A program made the position numbers and the translations under genes. From positions 231,388 to 295,387 of the forward strand of contig CAVSID010000006.1 in NCBI GenBank assembly GCA_963727915.1: a stretch of DNA of 64,000 bases. Reading direction: 5' to 3'. This DNA comes from CAWAND01 sp963727915 (lineage in GTDB: Bacteria; Chloroflexota; Anaerolineae; Anaerolineales; E44-bin32). Shown here one piece after another: positions 1 to 7,075 of the stretch (the first letter of the stretch is position 1; each line of letters begins with the position of its first letter). The notes beneath the pieces were generated by a model. It was given only the letters and a program-made list of their open reading frames with translations. It was not told the origin of the DNA and did no database searches.

Positions 1-690
1 AATCTTCAAACCCCTGTCCAACTGGCCGAGCTCATCATTGACCGCCATTCGCAGCGCCTGGAATGTCTGGGTCGCCGGGTGGAGCCTCCCCCCTGCTCGG
101 CCGACGCTTCCGGCCACAATCCGGGCCAGCTGGCCGGTCGACGTCACCGGCCGGGCTCCGACGATCGCTCGGGCGATCCGCCTCGACCGCCGCTCCTCCC
201 CGAGCGTGAAGATCACATCCGCCAGGTCCGTTTCCGACCAGTTGTTGACCATGTCCCCGGCGCTCAATGTCTGCTGCGGATCGAATCGCATATCGAGCGG
301 ACCATCCTCTTTGAAAGCGAATCCTCGCCGGGGGTCATCCAGCTGCATGGATGACAAGCCCAGATCGAGCAGAATACCGTCCACCGTCTGCCAGCCTATG
401 GCAATCACCTGCGCACCCATCTCGGCATAAGGCGCCTGCCGGAGCTGCACCCGCCTGCCAAACCCTGCCAGCGTTCTGCTGGCGATGTCGACCGCCACTG
501 GGTCGCGATCCAGACCCAGCAGGAGGCCGTCGGGAGCGGAGGACCGGAGCACCCCCTCAGCGTGACCCCCAGCCCCGACCGTCCCATCCACATAGCGTCC
601 ACCGGCGCGCGGCAGTAGCGCCGAGAGGACTTCCTGGTAAAGAACGGGGCGGTGATAGGGAGCATGTGGCGCGTCAAGTGACGGCCCCAT
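1..690 (-). CDS. rsmH: 16S rRNA m4C1402 methyltransferase RsmH, C-terminus cut by window edge
   Basis: Methylates N4 of C1402 in 16S rRNA with S-adenosylmethionine. The reading frame is open from the ATG at 690 to base 1 (230 codons), so the C-terminal part lies outside the window. Family signatures are clear: an N-terminal HxPVL-type segment (HRPVLYQEVL), the SAM-binding YVDGTVGAGGHAEGVL, LLGLDRDP, and the GILLDLGLSSMQLDDPRRGF block, then LDMRFD and the TFQALRMAVNDEL helix. A GGAG Shine-Dalgarno lies inside the end of mraZ, and only 3 nt separate the two genes. This is the classical mraZ-rsmH start of a division/cell-wall cluster, so ftsL, ftsI or mur genes may follow to the left. The assignment is very secure. 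Confidence 0.96.
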   Translation of the reverse strand, partial: MGPSLDAPHAPYHRPVLYQEVLSALLPRAGGRYVDGTVGAGGHAEGVLRSSAPDGLLLGLDRDPVAVDIASRTLAGFGRRVQLRQAPYAEMGAQVIAIGWQTVDGILLDLGLSSMQLDDPRRGFAFKEDGPLDMRFDPQQTLSAGDMVNNWSETDLADVIFTLGEERRSRRIARAIVGARPVTSTGQLARIVAGSVGRAGGRLHPATQTFQALRMAVNDELGQLDRGLKI

Positions 691-693
691 GCC

Positions 694-1134
694 CTACTCC
701 GCCGACGACAAATCGAATTCGATGAACCGCTTGGCATTGACCTCGGGATCGCTCACCGAAGCCAACTCATCCGACCAGAGCTCGGAACTCCAAATCTCGA
801 AGTACTCGCCGGCGCCCACGATCGTCACCTCGCCCTCCAACTGCGCATACTCTCGCTGGAAGGGGGGCACGAGGATTCTGCCGGCTGAGTCGAGGCCGAT
901 GTCGGCTGCCCGACCGAAGATCACGCGGCGGATGGCTCTCGCTTCGGGATTGGTGGTGGTGAGGGTAGCGGCGCGTTGGGCCATGCGCTGGAAGTCTTCC
1001 GTGGTATAAACGACCAGATTGCGCTCGAAGCCCTGCGTGACGTTCGCGCCCGAGGCCAGGGCAGCCCGGAAGGTAACCGGTATCGTGATCCGGCCCTTGG
1101 AGTTGATCGAATGGACGAACTGCCCTAGGAACAT
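694..1134 (-). CDS. mraZ: MraZ transcriptional regulator of the division and cell wall cluster
   Basis: A 146-residue DNA-binding protein that autoregulates the dcw cluster. It starts MFLGQFVHSINSKGRITIP, the standard MraZ N-terminus with the SpoVT-AbrB-like swapped-hairpin fold, and it repeats the fold in the second half around LDSAGRILVPPFQREYAQL. The frame stays open upstream to 1263, but ATG 1134 gives the usual family length and start and has GAG-type SD bases about 9 nt upstream. Three tandem CCCAC/GTGGG boxes with 10-bp period lie just upstream and are its expected autoregulatory operator. It is followed directly by rsmH. Confidence 0.96.
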   Translation of the reverse strand: MFLGQFVHSINSKGRITIPVTFRAALASGANVTQGFERNLVVYTTEDFQRMAQRAATLTTTNPEARAIRRVIFGRAADIGLDSAGRILVPPFQREYAQLEGEVTIVGAGEYFEIWSSELWSDELASVSDPEVNAKRFIEFDLSSAE

Positions 1135-1161
1135 GTGTTCTAATCTCTGCCTAAATGCCGA

Positions 1162-1182
1162 GACGCCGGCGGCTCCGGCGTC
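1162..1182 (-). other. GC-rich leader hairpin of mraZ
   Basis: A perfect 8-bp stem (GACGCCGG / CCGGCGTC) with a 5-nt loop lies in the 5' leader, between the MraZ boxes and the start codon. No U-tract follows on either strand, so it does not look like an intrinsic terminator. A role in mRNA stability or translation is possible but unproven. Confidence 0.45.
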
Positions 1183-1207
1183 CCACTTTCTCCCACTTTT
1201 CCCCACA
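1181..1207 (-). promoter_or_regulatory. MraZ operator: three GTGGG boxes with 10-bp period
   Basis: Read on the minus strand, three GTGGG motifs occur at 1202-1206, 1192-1196 and 1182-1186, each exactly one helical turn apart. MraZ proteins of several phyla bind short direct TGGG-type repeats with 10-bp phasing in front of mraZ. The boxes lie just downstream of the predicted -10 element, a position suited to repression of initiation. Confidence 0.8.
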
Positions 1208-1217
1208 ATTTGACACA

Positions 1218-1245
1218 GCATATACCATTTTTGGGAGCGATGCAA
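1218..1245 (-). promoter_or_regulatory. Predicted sigma70-type promoter of mraZ-rsmH
   Basis: On the minus strand TTGCAT (rc of 1240-1245) and TATGCT (rc of 1218-1223) are separated by 17 bp. Transcription would start near 1210, directly in front of the three MraZ boxes. Confidence 0.6.
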
Positions 1246-1403
1246 CCCTGAAACGCCACCCAACCGGCTGGTACTGTCCTCCTAGCTTGGTAGTCCGACT
1301 ACGCGAAAGCAGGGCAAAATTGATCCGGCTGGGATGGCGCCCCACCGACGCCGGCGGTGCACGGATGGGCTTCTGCGCAACAAGGGGCGTTGCATCAAAT
1401 GAG

Positions 1404-1425
1404 AACCGGCCCCGAAGGGCCGGTT
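1404..1425 (-). terminator. Hairpin at the 3' end of rnpB
   Basis: A perfect 9-bp stem, AACCGGCCC / GGGCCGGTT, closed by a TTCG tetraloop on the RNA strand, starts 6 nt after the P1 helix of RNase P RNA. Only a weak T-rich stretch (CTCATTTGATG) follows, so termination may be imperfect. Confidence 0.7.
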
Positions 1426-1430
1426 GGTGG

Positions 1431-1892
1431 GGCAGGTCATCCTGTAAGCCGCGTTCTGTCCAGTGGGCAGTTTCGAAACGGCAGAGCCGACCGACATACA
1501 CCACCTGGGCGATCATCTATCTGGACCCAACCTCGCGGCCGGGCTCGAGCGGCCGACCCGGAGCTCGAGGAGAGCGAGCTGCTCCCCGTCCCGAAGGACT
1601 TCGCTCCTGCTTGGCCTTGCTCCCGGTGGGGGTTGCCTGGCCGTCGGCATTGCTGCCGGCGCCGGTGGTCTCTTACACCACCTTTTCACCCTTACCCGAG
1701 AGTCAAAGCACCACGTGGTCTCGCCGAAGCGAACTGCGCTGTATTCGACCCTCGGGCGGTTCTTTTCTGTGGCCCTATCCGCGGGTTACCCCGCCCGGGT
1801 GTTGCCCGGCACCGTGCTCTGTGGAGCGCGGACTTTCCTCGGACGCCCTTCAACAAGCTCAGGACGCCCGCGATCGCCCGGATGACCTTGCC
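1431..1892 (-). ncRNA. rnpB: RNase P RNA (bacterial type A-like)
   Basis: This is the catalytic RNA that removes tRNA 5' leaders. On the minus strand the conserved 5' core GAGGAAAGTCCGCGCTCC (near 1823-1840), the GGTAAGGGTGAAAAGGTG region near 1680, and the 3' core ACAGAACGCGGCTTACAG (1444-1461) occur in the right order. The ends pair as helix P1 (GGCAAGGTCATCC with GGATGACCTGCC), which sets the limits. At about 460 nt it is longer than many type A RNAs. Part of the extra length is a CCTGAGCTTGTTGAAGG-type palindromic repeat near 1847-1867. Several open frames on both strands here are by-products. Confidence 0.95.
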
Positions 1893-1900
1893 TTGCCCAA

Positions 1901-1929
1901 ATCATAAGCGGATTGGGGGGCGCGGTCAA
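1901..1929 (-). promoter_or_regulatory. Predicted promoter of rnpB
   Basis: On the minus strand TTGACC (rc of 1924-1929) and TATGAT (rc of 1901-1906) are spaced by 17 bp. The expected start is within a few bases of the P1 helix at 1892. Confidence 0.75.
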
Positions 1930-2053
1930 CGGCTACGCCTTGCCAAGGCTGGATTCTCAAGGATGGCATCTTATCCTATTCTGACACTTCAGGGTTATTC
2001 TCAGGGTGATAGTCGGCCGAGGCTCAGTCTCAAAGCGCCGACTGCATGACCGC

Positions 2054-2082
2054 TTGCTATCCACCTGGGCGGGCGATATAAT
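2054..2082 (+). promoter_or_regulatory. Predicted promoter of the FmdB-type gene
   Basis: TTGCTA (2054-2059) and a consensus TATAAT (2077-2082) are spaced by 17 bp, 33 bp before the ATG at 2115. Confidence 0.75.
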
Positions 2083-2114
2083 GCGATCCGGGTGGGGCAA
2101 GATGGAGGTCTTAG

Positions 2115-2396
2115 ATGCCCGTCTATTCGTACCGGTGTGAAAACTGCGGCGTTCAATTCGATAGGCGCCAGAAATTCACCGACAAGTCTCTTACGAAATG
2201 CCCTGAGTGCGGCGACAAGTCGCTGCGCAAGCTCTTTCAACCGGTTGGCATCGTGTTCAAAGGCTCCGGGTTCTATGTAACGGACAACCGCTCATCGAAG
2301 AACCCCGCCTCGCGCACCAGCCATGCAAATGGCAGCGAGTCTTCTAGCAAAGATGAGCCGGAAAAGAAGGCTGCCCCATCTCCGAAAGAAGATTAG
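2115..2396 (+). CDS. FmdB-family zinc ribbon protein
   Basis: A 93-residue protein starting MPVYSYRCENCGVQFDRRQ, with a second CxxC in KCPECGDKSLRKLF. The four cysteines form the zinc ribbon of the FmdB/regulatory protein family. The last 35 residues are a charged, Ser/Lys/Glu-rich tail that is probably disordered. A GGAGG site lies about 7 nt upstream, a strong promoter precedes the gene and a terminator follows, so it is monocistronic. FmdB was named for a possible role with formamidase genes, but its function is generally unknown and no formamidase is nearby. Confidence 0.9.
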   Translation: MPVYSYRCENCGVQFDRRQKFTDKSLTKCPECGDKSLRKLFQPVGIVFKGSGFYVTDNRSSKNPASRTSHANGSESSSKDEPEKKAAPSPKED

Positions 2397-2420
2397 GGCA
2401 GCACACACACGCTGATTGGC

Positions 2421-2445
2421 AGCGGCCCGAGCGGCCGCTTTTTTG
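2421..2445 (+). terminator. Rho-independent terminator after the FmdB-type gene
   Basis: AGCGGCC / GGCCGCT form a 7-bp stem with a CGAGC loop, followed directly by six T. Confidence 0.9.
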
Positions 2446-2450
2446 TTGGA

Positions 2451-2753
2451 TTACATCTGAAAACCGCCGGAAGCGGACACGACTTTCCACTCGAAATTGG
2501 TGACAAACTCCAGCAGATTGTCTTTGAGGCTGCCCCAGTCATCTGTGGCCAGGGCAGTCTCCATCTCTCCCAAATCATCGGTCACGCCGCCAGTGAGGAT
2601 CTGCGGGCGGTCCCCGTAGGTCGTGTACCAGGCCTCGGTCGGTTGGATGCCGAGGCGCTGCATCCCCGGCACGAACTCGCGAACCACGAACTCGAAGTAC
2701 TCCTGTTCGCGCCCTGGAATGATGTCCCACGTCATCAGGAGTTTGACGGTCAT
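2451..2753 (-). CDS. Conserved hypothetical protein, about 100 residues
   Basis: A small soluble protein starting MTVKLLMTWDIIPGREQEYF with a compact alpha/beta pattern. The opening strand followed by a PGREQEYFEFV helix resembles dimeric ferredoxin-like (ABM-type) domains, but no catalytic motif is visible and I do not recognise a function. The ATG at 2753 is chosen. A GTG two codons upstream (2759) is also possible, because the GAGGTAGGGTGG Shine-Dalgarno could serve either. It shares the minus strand with the metallo-beta-lactamase-fold gene about 65 nt upstream and may be cotranscribed with it. Confidence 0.7.
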   Translation of the reverse strand: MTVKLLMTWDIIPGREQEYFEFVVREFVPGMQRLGIQPTEAWYTTYGDRPQILTGGVTDDLGEMETALATDDWGSLKDNLLEFVTNFEWKVVSASGGFQM

Positions 2754-2818
2754 GTCCACCCTACCTCACGTGACCTGCCGAACCTAGCAGGAAATACCAA
2801 GAGCTGCACGAACTATGT

Positions 2819-3463
2819 TCACCCGCTTCGCTCAAGCAGGACCACCTGCGTCTCTTCCGAGAGCGCACTCTTGGTGATCTTCAGCGAGGGCTGGGCTTCG
2901 GCATTGGATATGCCCATCTCTGATAGAAAGGGATCGACGGTGCCCAGCTCCAGCTTCTCCTTGCCCGTCTTGTAGTGCATCGGGATCACCAGCGAAGGCT
3001 CGATCAGACTGATCGTCTCCGCCGCCTGAGCAGGCGAGAGCGCCGAGCCCCCTCCGACTGGGACCATGGCGACGTCGACCGCCCCCAGATCCTCAATCTG
3101 TGACTGAGAGGGCACGCTGGCCAGATCGCCAAGATGCACGAGGGTCACATCCTCATATTCAAACATAAACAGTATGTTGCGCCGCCCGTTTTCCTCGTCT
3201 TCTTTCTTCCCGCCGTCGAGGACAATCCCCGTGATGAACACCCCGCCGATTTCGTACTCCCCGGGGCTGGTGATGGCGCGGAACCCCTTGCGCACACTTT
3301 CGACTGAAGCATGGCCGGGAGATTCGTGGCTGATCGTAACGATATCGGCCTTCAGCTTCAGCTGCGGCAAACCGGTGCTCGAACCGAATGGGTCCGTCAC
3401 GACGGTCGCCATGCCGCGCTGAGTCAATCGAAAGCAAGAAAGCCCGTGCCAGATGATCTCCAT
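2819..3463 (-). CDS. Metallo-beta-lactamase-fold protein with degenerate metal motif
   Basis: A 214-residue protein resembling UlaG-like or putative Zn-dependent hydrolases: MEIIWHGLSCFRLT start, VTDPF, DIVTISHESPGHAS, LVHLGDLAS, and a C-terminal LVIPMHYKTGK. The classical HxHxDH motif is reduced to SHESPGH, while the distal LGD and MHYKT elements are kept, so metal binding may be altered. An AGGAGG site lies about 5 nt before the ATG. Divergent from the gene at 3538, it shares an intergenic region of about 75 bp. Confidence 0.8.
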   Translation of the reverse strand: MEIIWHGLSCFRLTQRGMATVVTDPFGSSTGLPQLKLKADIVTISHESPGHASVESVRKGFRAITSPGEYEIGGVFITGIVLDGGKKEDEENGRRNILFMFEYEDVTLVHLGDLASVPSQSQIEDLGAVDVAMVPVGGGSALSPAQAAETISLIEPSLVIPMHYKTGKEKLELGTVDPFLSEMGISNAEAQPSLKITKSALSEETQVVLLERSG

Positions 3464-3524
3464 GCACCCTCCTGAACAATGTGCGCGTGATTATACACGA
3501 GGCATTTGGCCGCCTGCAAAAGCC

Positions 3525-3530
3525 TATAAT
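3525..3530 (+). promoter_or_regulatory. -10 element giving a near-leaderless mRNA
   Basis: A consensus TATAAT lies 7 nt before the ATG at 3538, so transcription should begin at or within a few bases of the start codon. No clear -35 lies at 17 bp (GCATTT at 3502-3507 is the nearest). There is no Shine-Dalgarno. Confidence 0.5.
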
Positions 3531-3537
3531 CTGGGGT

Positions 3538-4350
3538 ATGAACGAGGCATCGATCGACCTGCATGCTCTGCTGATGGGCGGTGGAAGGGTCGACGGACCC
3601 GACGGTGGAGGGGCCCGGCTCTGGATACCTCCCATGCCTTCCGGCTATGCCAACGCCCAGCTCGACGATCACCGCACTCTTCCCCGCGGCAATTTCCCTT
3701 GGCGGCCTCCGGTGACCCTGCGTGTTCGCGCCCGAACGTCGGCTGCTACGCCATTGGGTACTTTGGGATTTGGATTTTGGAATGACCCCTTTAGCCTGAC
3801 TTTTGGCCAGGCCGGCGCCGCCCGCAAACTCCCCGTGCCGCCGCGCGCGGTCTGGTTCTTCTACGGATCGCCACCCAGTGACATGCTGCTTGCCCCCCCC
3901 AATCCGGGCTGGGGCTGGAAAGCACAGATCATCGACGCGCCATCGGTGCCGGGCTGGCTGCTGGCGGGTCCGGCGGCAGTTGCCTACGCTATTGCCAAAC
4001 TCCCCATCTTGCGCCGGCCGCTGATGCGCACGACTTTGCGCTTCATCGCCTGCGATGAACGCGTCCTGGAGGCGGGCCTGGATACATGGCATACTTACGA
4101 GATTCGCTGGGGGCAAGACGGTGTGACGTTTGCGGTGGATGGCGTTTCCCAATTGGAGAGCTCGATGTCCCCGGACGGCCCGCTTGGCTTCGTGACCTGG
4201 ATCGACAATCAATACGCCATCGCTTCGCCAACCGGGGGGCTCAAGTTTGGCGTCCTTGCCACACAGACCGAGCAGAGCCTCGAACTCACCCACCTCAAGC
4301 TCGGTCGGGACGCAGACCAGGCCGGCTCCAACCGGGATGCGAACGTTTAA
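3538..4350 (+). CDS. Concanavalin-like/GH16-like beta-sandwich protein
   Basis: A 270-residue protein without a signal peptide. The pattern FPWRPPVTLRVRARTS, LGTLGFGFWNDPF, TWHTYEIRWGQDGVTFAVDG and GPLGFVTWIDNQYA is typical of laminin-G/GH16-like jelly rolls. The family-16 catalytic ExDxE motif is not evident, so binding or an uncharacterised role is more likely than glucanase activity. The start at 3538 follows a TATAAT by only 7 nt. It lies 26 nt upstream of the aldo/keto reductase on the same strand. Confidence 0.65.
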   Translation: MNEASIDLHALLMGGGRVDGPDGGGARLWIPPMPSGYANAQLDDHRTLPRGNFPWRPPVTLRVRARTSAATPLGTLGFGFWNDPFSLTFGQAGAARKLPVPPRAVWFFYGSPPSDMLLAPPNPGWGWKAQIIDAPSVPGWLLAGPAAVAYAIAKLPILRRPLMRTTLRFIACDERVLEAGLDTWHTYEIRWGQDGVTFAVDGVSQLESSMSPDGPLGFVTWIDNQYAIASPTGGLKFGVLATQTEQSLELTHLKLGRDADQAGSNRDANV

Positions 4351-4376
4351 GACCTTTCCACCGAGGAGACCAAGGC

Positions 4377-5348
4377 ATGCAAGAAAGACAGCTGGGAACC
4401 ACCGACCTGAGACTCTCCCGGATCGGCCTTGGCACGTGGGCCATTGGCGGCAGTGGCTGGGCGGACGCCTGGGGACCGCAGGACGATCAGGATTCCATCG
4501 ACACAATCCATGCTGCCCTGGACTGCGGAATCAACTGGCTTGATACAGCTCCTGTATACGGCTTTGGCCATTCGGAGGAAGTCGTCGGCCGCGCAATTGC
4601 CGGCCTGCACGATCGTCCGGTCATCGCCACCAAATGCGGCCTCCACTGGGACCTCGCTGGCCGCGTCTACGGCGAGCTTTCAGCCTCGTCCGTCATCAAG
4701 GAGGCCGAGGATAGCCTGCGTCGGTTGAACATTGACACTATCGACCTCTACCAGATCCACTGGCCTGACCCACACGAAGACATTGAGGAAGCCTGGCTGG
4801 CGATCGGGCGCCTGATTGACGCTGGCAAGGTCCGCTTCGGAGGCGTTTCAAACTTCAGCCCGTCGCAAATGCGATCAGTGCTAGCCCACCACCCCATCGC
4901 CTCCCTCCAGCCCCCGTACAGCATGCTTCGACGCCAGGTTGAGGATAAAATCCTATCCTTCTGTTCCGATCACGACATTGGCGTTATCCCCTACAGCCCC
5001 ATGCAGAAAGGGTTGCTCACCGGCAAGGTCTCGGCCGAATGGGTCGAGGCCCTTCCCGCCGACGACAACCGCCACCAGGACCCTCAGTTTCAGCCGCCTG
5101 AATTGGAGGCCAACATCGAGCTGGCCAATGGTCTCTCCCGCCTTGCGCACGAGACCGGCCACAGCGCGGGTCAGTTGGCCGTCGCCTGGGTCCTGCGCCG
5201 TCCCGAAGTGTCGGCGGCCATCGTCGGAGCCAGGCGACCGGACCAAATCAAAGAGACCGCCGAAGCAGCGGATTGGACGCCGTCGGAGTCAACGTTCAGG
5301 CGCATTGACGATCTGCTCAGCGCCCACGCACAAACCTTGGCAGCATGA
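4377..5348 (+). CDS. Aldo/keto reductase
   Basis: A 323-residue NAD(P)H-dependent oxidoreductase with the (beta/alpha)8 fold. The catalytic tetrad is visible as D56 and Y61 (NWLDTAPVYG), K86 (IATKCG) and H128 (YQIHWPD). The cofactor end is represented by IVGARRPDQI. The frame is open further upstream, but ATG 4377 has a GAGGAG site and the canonical MQERQLGTTDLRLSRIGLGT start. The sequence resembles the AKR subgroup annotated as general stress or oxidoreductase YdbC/YhdN-like; the substrate is unknown. Its last codons overlap the next gene in an ATGA junction. Confidence 0.92.
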   Translation: MQERQLGTTDLRLSRIGLGTWAIGGSGWADAWGPQDDQDSIDTIHAALDCGINWLDTAPVYGFGHSEEVVGRAIAGLHDRPVIATKCGLHWDLAGRVYGELSASSVIKEAEDSLRRLNIDTIDLYQIHWPDPHEDIEEAWLAIGRLIDAGKVRFGGVSNFSPSQMRSVLAHHPIASLQPPYSMLRRQVEDKILSFCSDHDIGVIPYSPMQKGLLTGKVSAEWVEALPADDNRHQDPQFQPPELEANIELANGLSRLAHETGHSAGQLAVAWVLRRPEVSAAIVGARRPDQIKETAEAADWTPSESTFRRIDDLLSAHAQTLAA

Positions 5349-5671
5349 CCGTTCCGGACACATCAGACCGTCGCTCTTTCGGCCGCGTCCAACGCGTCTG
5401 GCTGAAGTTTGCCTTGGCCATCGGGCTTGCGCTCGCTGCTTTGTTGGCCGGGACCACCGGTATTGGCCCGTGGCCCGAATCGGGGTTCGTGAGTGGGCTG
5501 ATCCTGGTTGCCAGCGGGCCTTTGTTCGCGCTACGACTTAAGGCATCCCGCCAATCCGGGGGCGAGCCATCGACAAGAAGCTGGCCATGGGATAAGCTGC
5601 CGTGGCTCACAGCCCTGGTGGGCCTTGCCGAGATCCTGGCCGTTTTGGCGCAGGCCATGGCCGGTCGCTAG
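5345..5671 (+). CDS. Small membrane protein
   Basis: A 108-residue protein with three predicted membrane segments (about residues 20-42, 47-65 and 85-106) separated by a basic loop. It overlaps the reductase stop by 4 nt (ATGA), which implies translational coupling. No recognisable family; a function cannot be assigned. Confidence 0.65.
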   Translation: MTVPDTSDRRSFGRVQRVWLKFALAIGLALAALLAGTTGIGPWPESGFVSGLILVASGPLFALRLKASRQSGGEPSTRSWPWDKLPWLTALVGLAEILAVLAQAMAGR

Positions 5672-5706
5672 AACCGAGAGCAGCACACTCGGAGGCAGTC
5701 TCCACA

Positions 5707-6841
5707 ATGCAGATCCTGATGCTGGATATGGACAGCGTGCTGCTTACCCCAATGGGCTACTACCGCGCCTTGCAGGAGACCGTGCGGCTGGTCGCCGCGA
5801 CGCTCGGCTACACCGGCCGCCATTTGACGCGGGATGAGATCGAAGGTTTCGAAGCCGCCGGCGTGACCAGTGAATGGGAGTCAAGCGCCATCTGCGCCTG
5901 CCTATTCCTTCGCCAAGCATGGCGGGCCGGGATCGATATCGACCTACCCGACGTCCCGCCGCTACCGGATGTCCCTCGACATGGGCTGGCGTGGCCTGAT
6001 CTGGAGGGGTTCTTCGAGTCGCTTGCCGATCGTGACCCCAACGTGCGCCCCTTGGTCCGAGCCGAGGCCCTGCTCGTCGATTCCGAAATCAATCAAGAGC
6101 GAAGTGCGCGCTATCGGGACCTGCTTCGCCATGCCAGGCGAATTGACGGGTCGCTGACCCACCGGCTATTCCAAGAGCTCGCACTCGGTAGCCCCAGTTT
6201 TCAAGAGACCTACCAGCTGGAGCCGCATCTTCACGTGCCCAGCTACCTGTTCGAGTACGACCAAAGCTGCCTTACAGTGGCGCATCAGGCGCAGTTGTTG
6301 GCCTGGCTTGACCATCCAGACCATAAGGCGGTGATCTTCACCAATCGACCTTCGGCCCCTCCCGATGGCTTTTTCGACACCCCGGAAGCCGAATTGGGGC
6401 GGGATGTCGTCGGTCTTGACCCCGTCCCGATCCTCGGCGGAGGCGGGATGGGTTGGCTGGCAACGCAACACGGCGTGGACGTAGGGGCCTACATGAAACC
6501 TTCCCCCGTCCACGCGCTGGCGGCGTTGGCCCTGCTGACCACAGGCGATCAGGTGCAGTCGCTGAGGGCCGCTCACGATCTGGCGTCCGGTACACCCCAC
6601 CCGGCATTCGACGGGCTGCACGGCTCGCAAGTATTCGTATTCGAAGATTCCGTCAAGGGACTGGAGAGTGCGGACATCGCGCGTGGAGCTGCTGGCTGGG
6701 CTGGGGATTGCGTTGGAGCTCACGCCGTTTGGGATCAGCCAAGGAGGGCCAAAGAGGGAGAAACTGGCCGCCAGGGGGGTAGTTGTTTACGATGACATCT
6801 CTAGCGCGCTACTGCAGGTGCCCGGCCTATTGAAACCATAA
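5707..6841 (+). CDS. HAD-superfamily hydrolase-like protein with one frameshift near its end
   Basis: It begins MQILMLDMDSVLLTPMGYY: DMDSV replaces the DxD motif I of HAD phosphatases. KAVIFTNRPSA is motif II-like and VFVFEDSVKGLESA motif IV-like. The frame starting at 5707 runs to 6795, but after ADIAR it turns into low-quality sequence. Removing a single T at about 6684 restores IARELLAGLGIALELTPFG and a natural end at the TAA at 6841, giving about 377 residues. Either the base is an assembly error or the gene has a recent frameshift. The substrate is unknown. Confidence 0.7.
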
Positions 6842-6873
6842 GATCACTATCCGAGCGTGTGAGGGAGCCTTCC

Positions 6874-6902
6874 TTGACACCCCCCCTCCCGAACGGTACA
6901 AT
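6874..6902 (+). promoter_or_regulatory. Promoter of tRNA-Phe
   Basis: Consensus TTGACA (6874-6879) and TACAAT (6897-6902) are 17 bp apart, 9 nt before the mature tRNA. Confidence 0.88.
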
Positions 6903-6911
6903 CGCTGGCGT

Positions 6912-6987
6912 GCCGAGATAGCTCAGTTGGTAGAGCACGCGACTGAAAATCGCGGGGTCGTCAGTTCGATTTTGACTCTCGGCACCA
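6912..6987 (+). tRNA. tRNA-Phe (GAA), CCA encoded
   Basis: The acceptor GCCGAGA pairs with TCTCGGC. The D arm is GCTC/GAGC and the anticodon arm CGCGA-CTGAAAA-TCGCG has anticodon GAA. The T arm GTCAG-TTCGATT-TTGAC uses G-U pairs. CCA is encoded at 6985-6987. Confidence 0.97.
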
Positions 6988-7018
6988 GGTCCGAACCGCA
7001 AGGACGGCATCCAAAAGG

Positions 7019-7041
7019 ACACCCCTGCAAGGGGTGTTTTC
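7019..7041 (+). terminator. Rho-independent terminator after tRNA-Phe
   Basis: ACACCCC / GGGGTGT 7-bp stem with a TGCAA loop, running into TTTT. Confidence 0.88.
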
Positions 7042-7075
7042 CGTTACGTCGATCTGAGGCCGGACGTTGAACAGG

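Noticed and set aside
1155..2049. Long open frames on both strands (up to about 250 codons)
   Set aside because: They lie on the RNase P RNA gene, whose conserved core and P1 pairing are clear; none has a protein-like composition.
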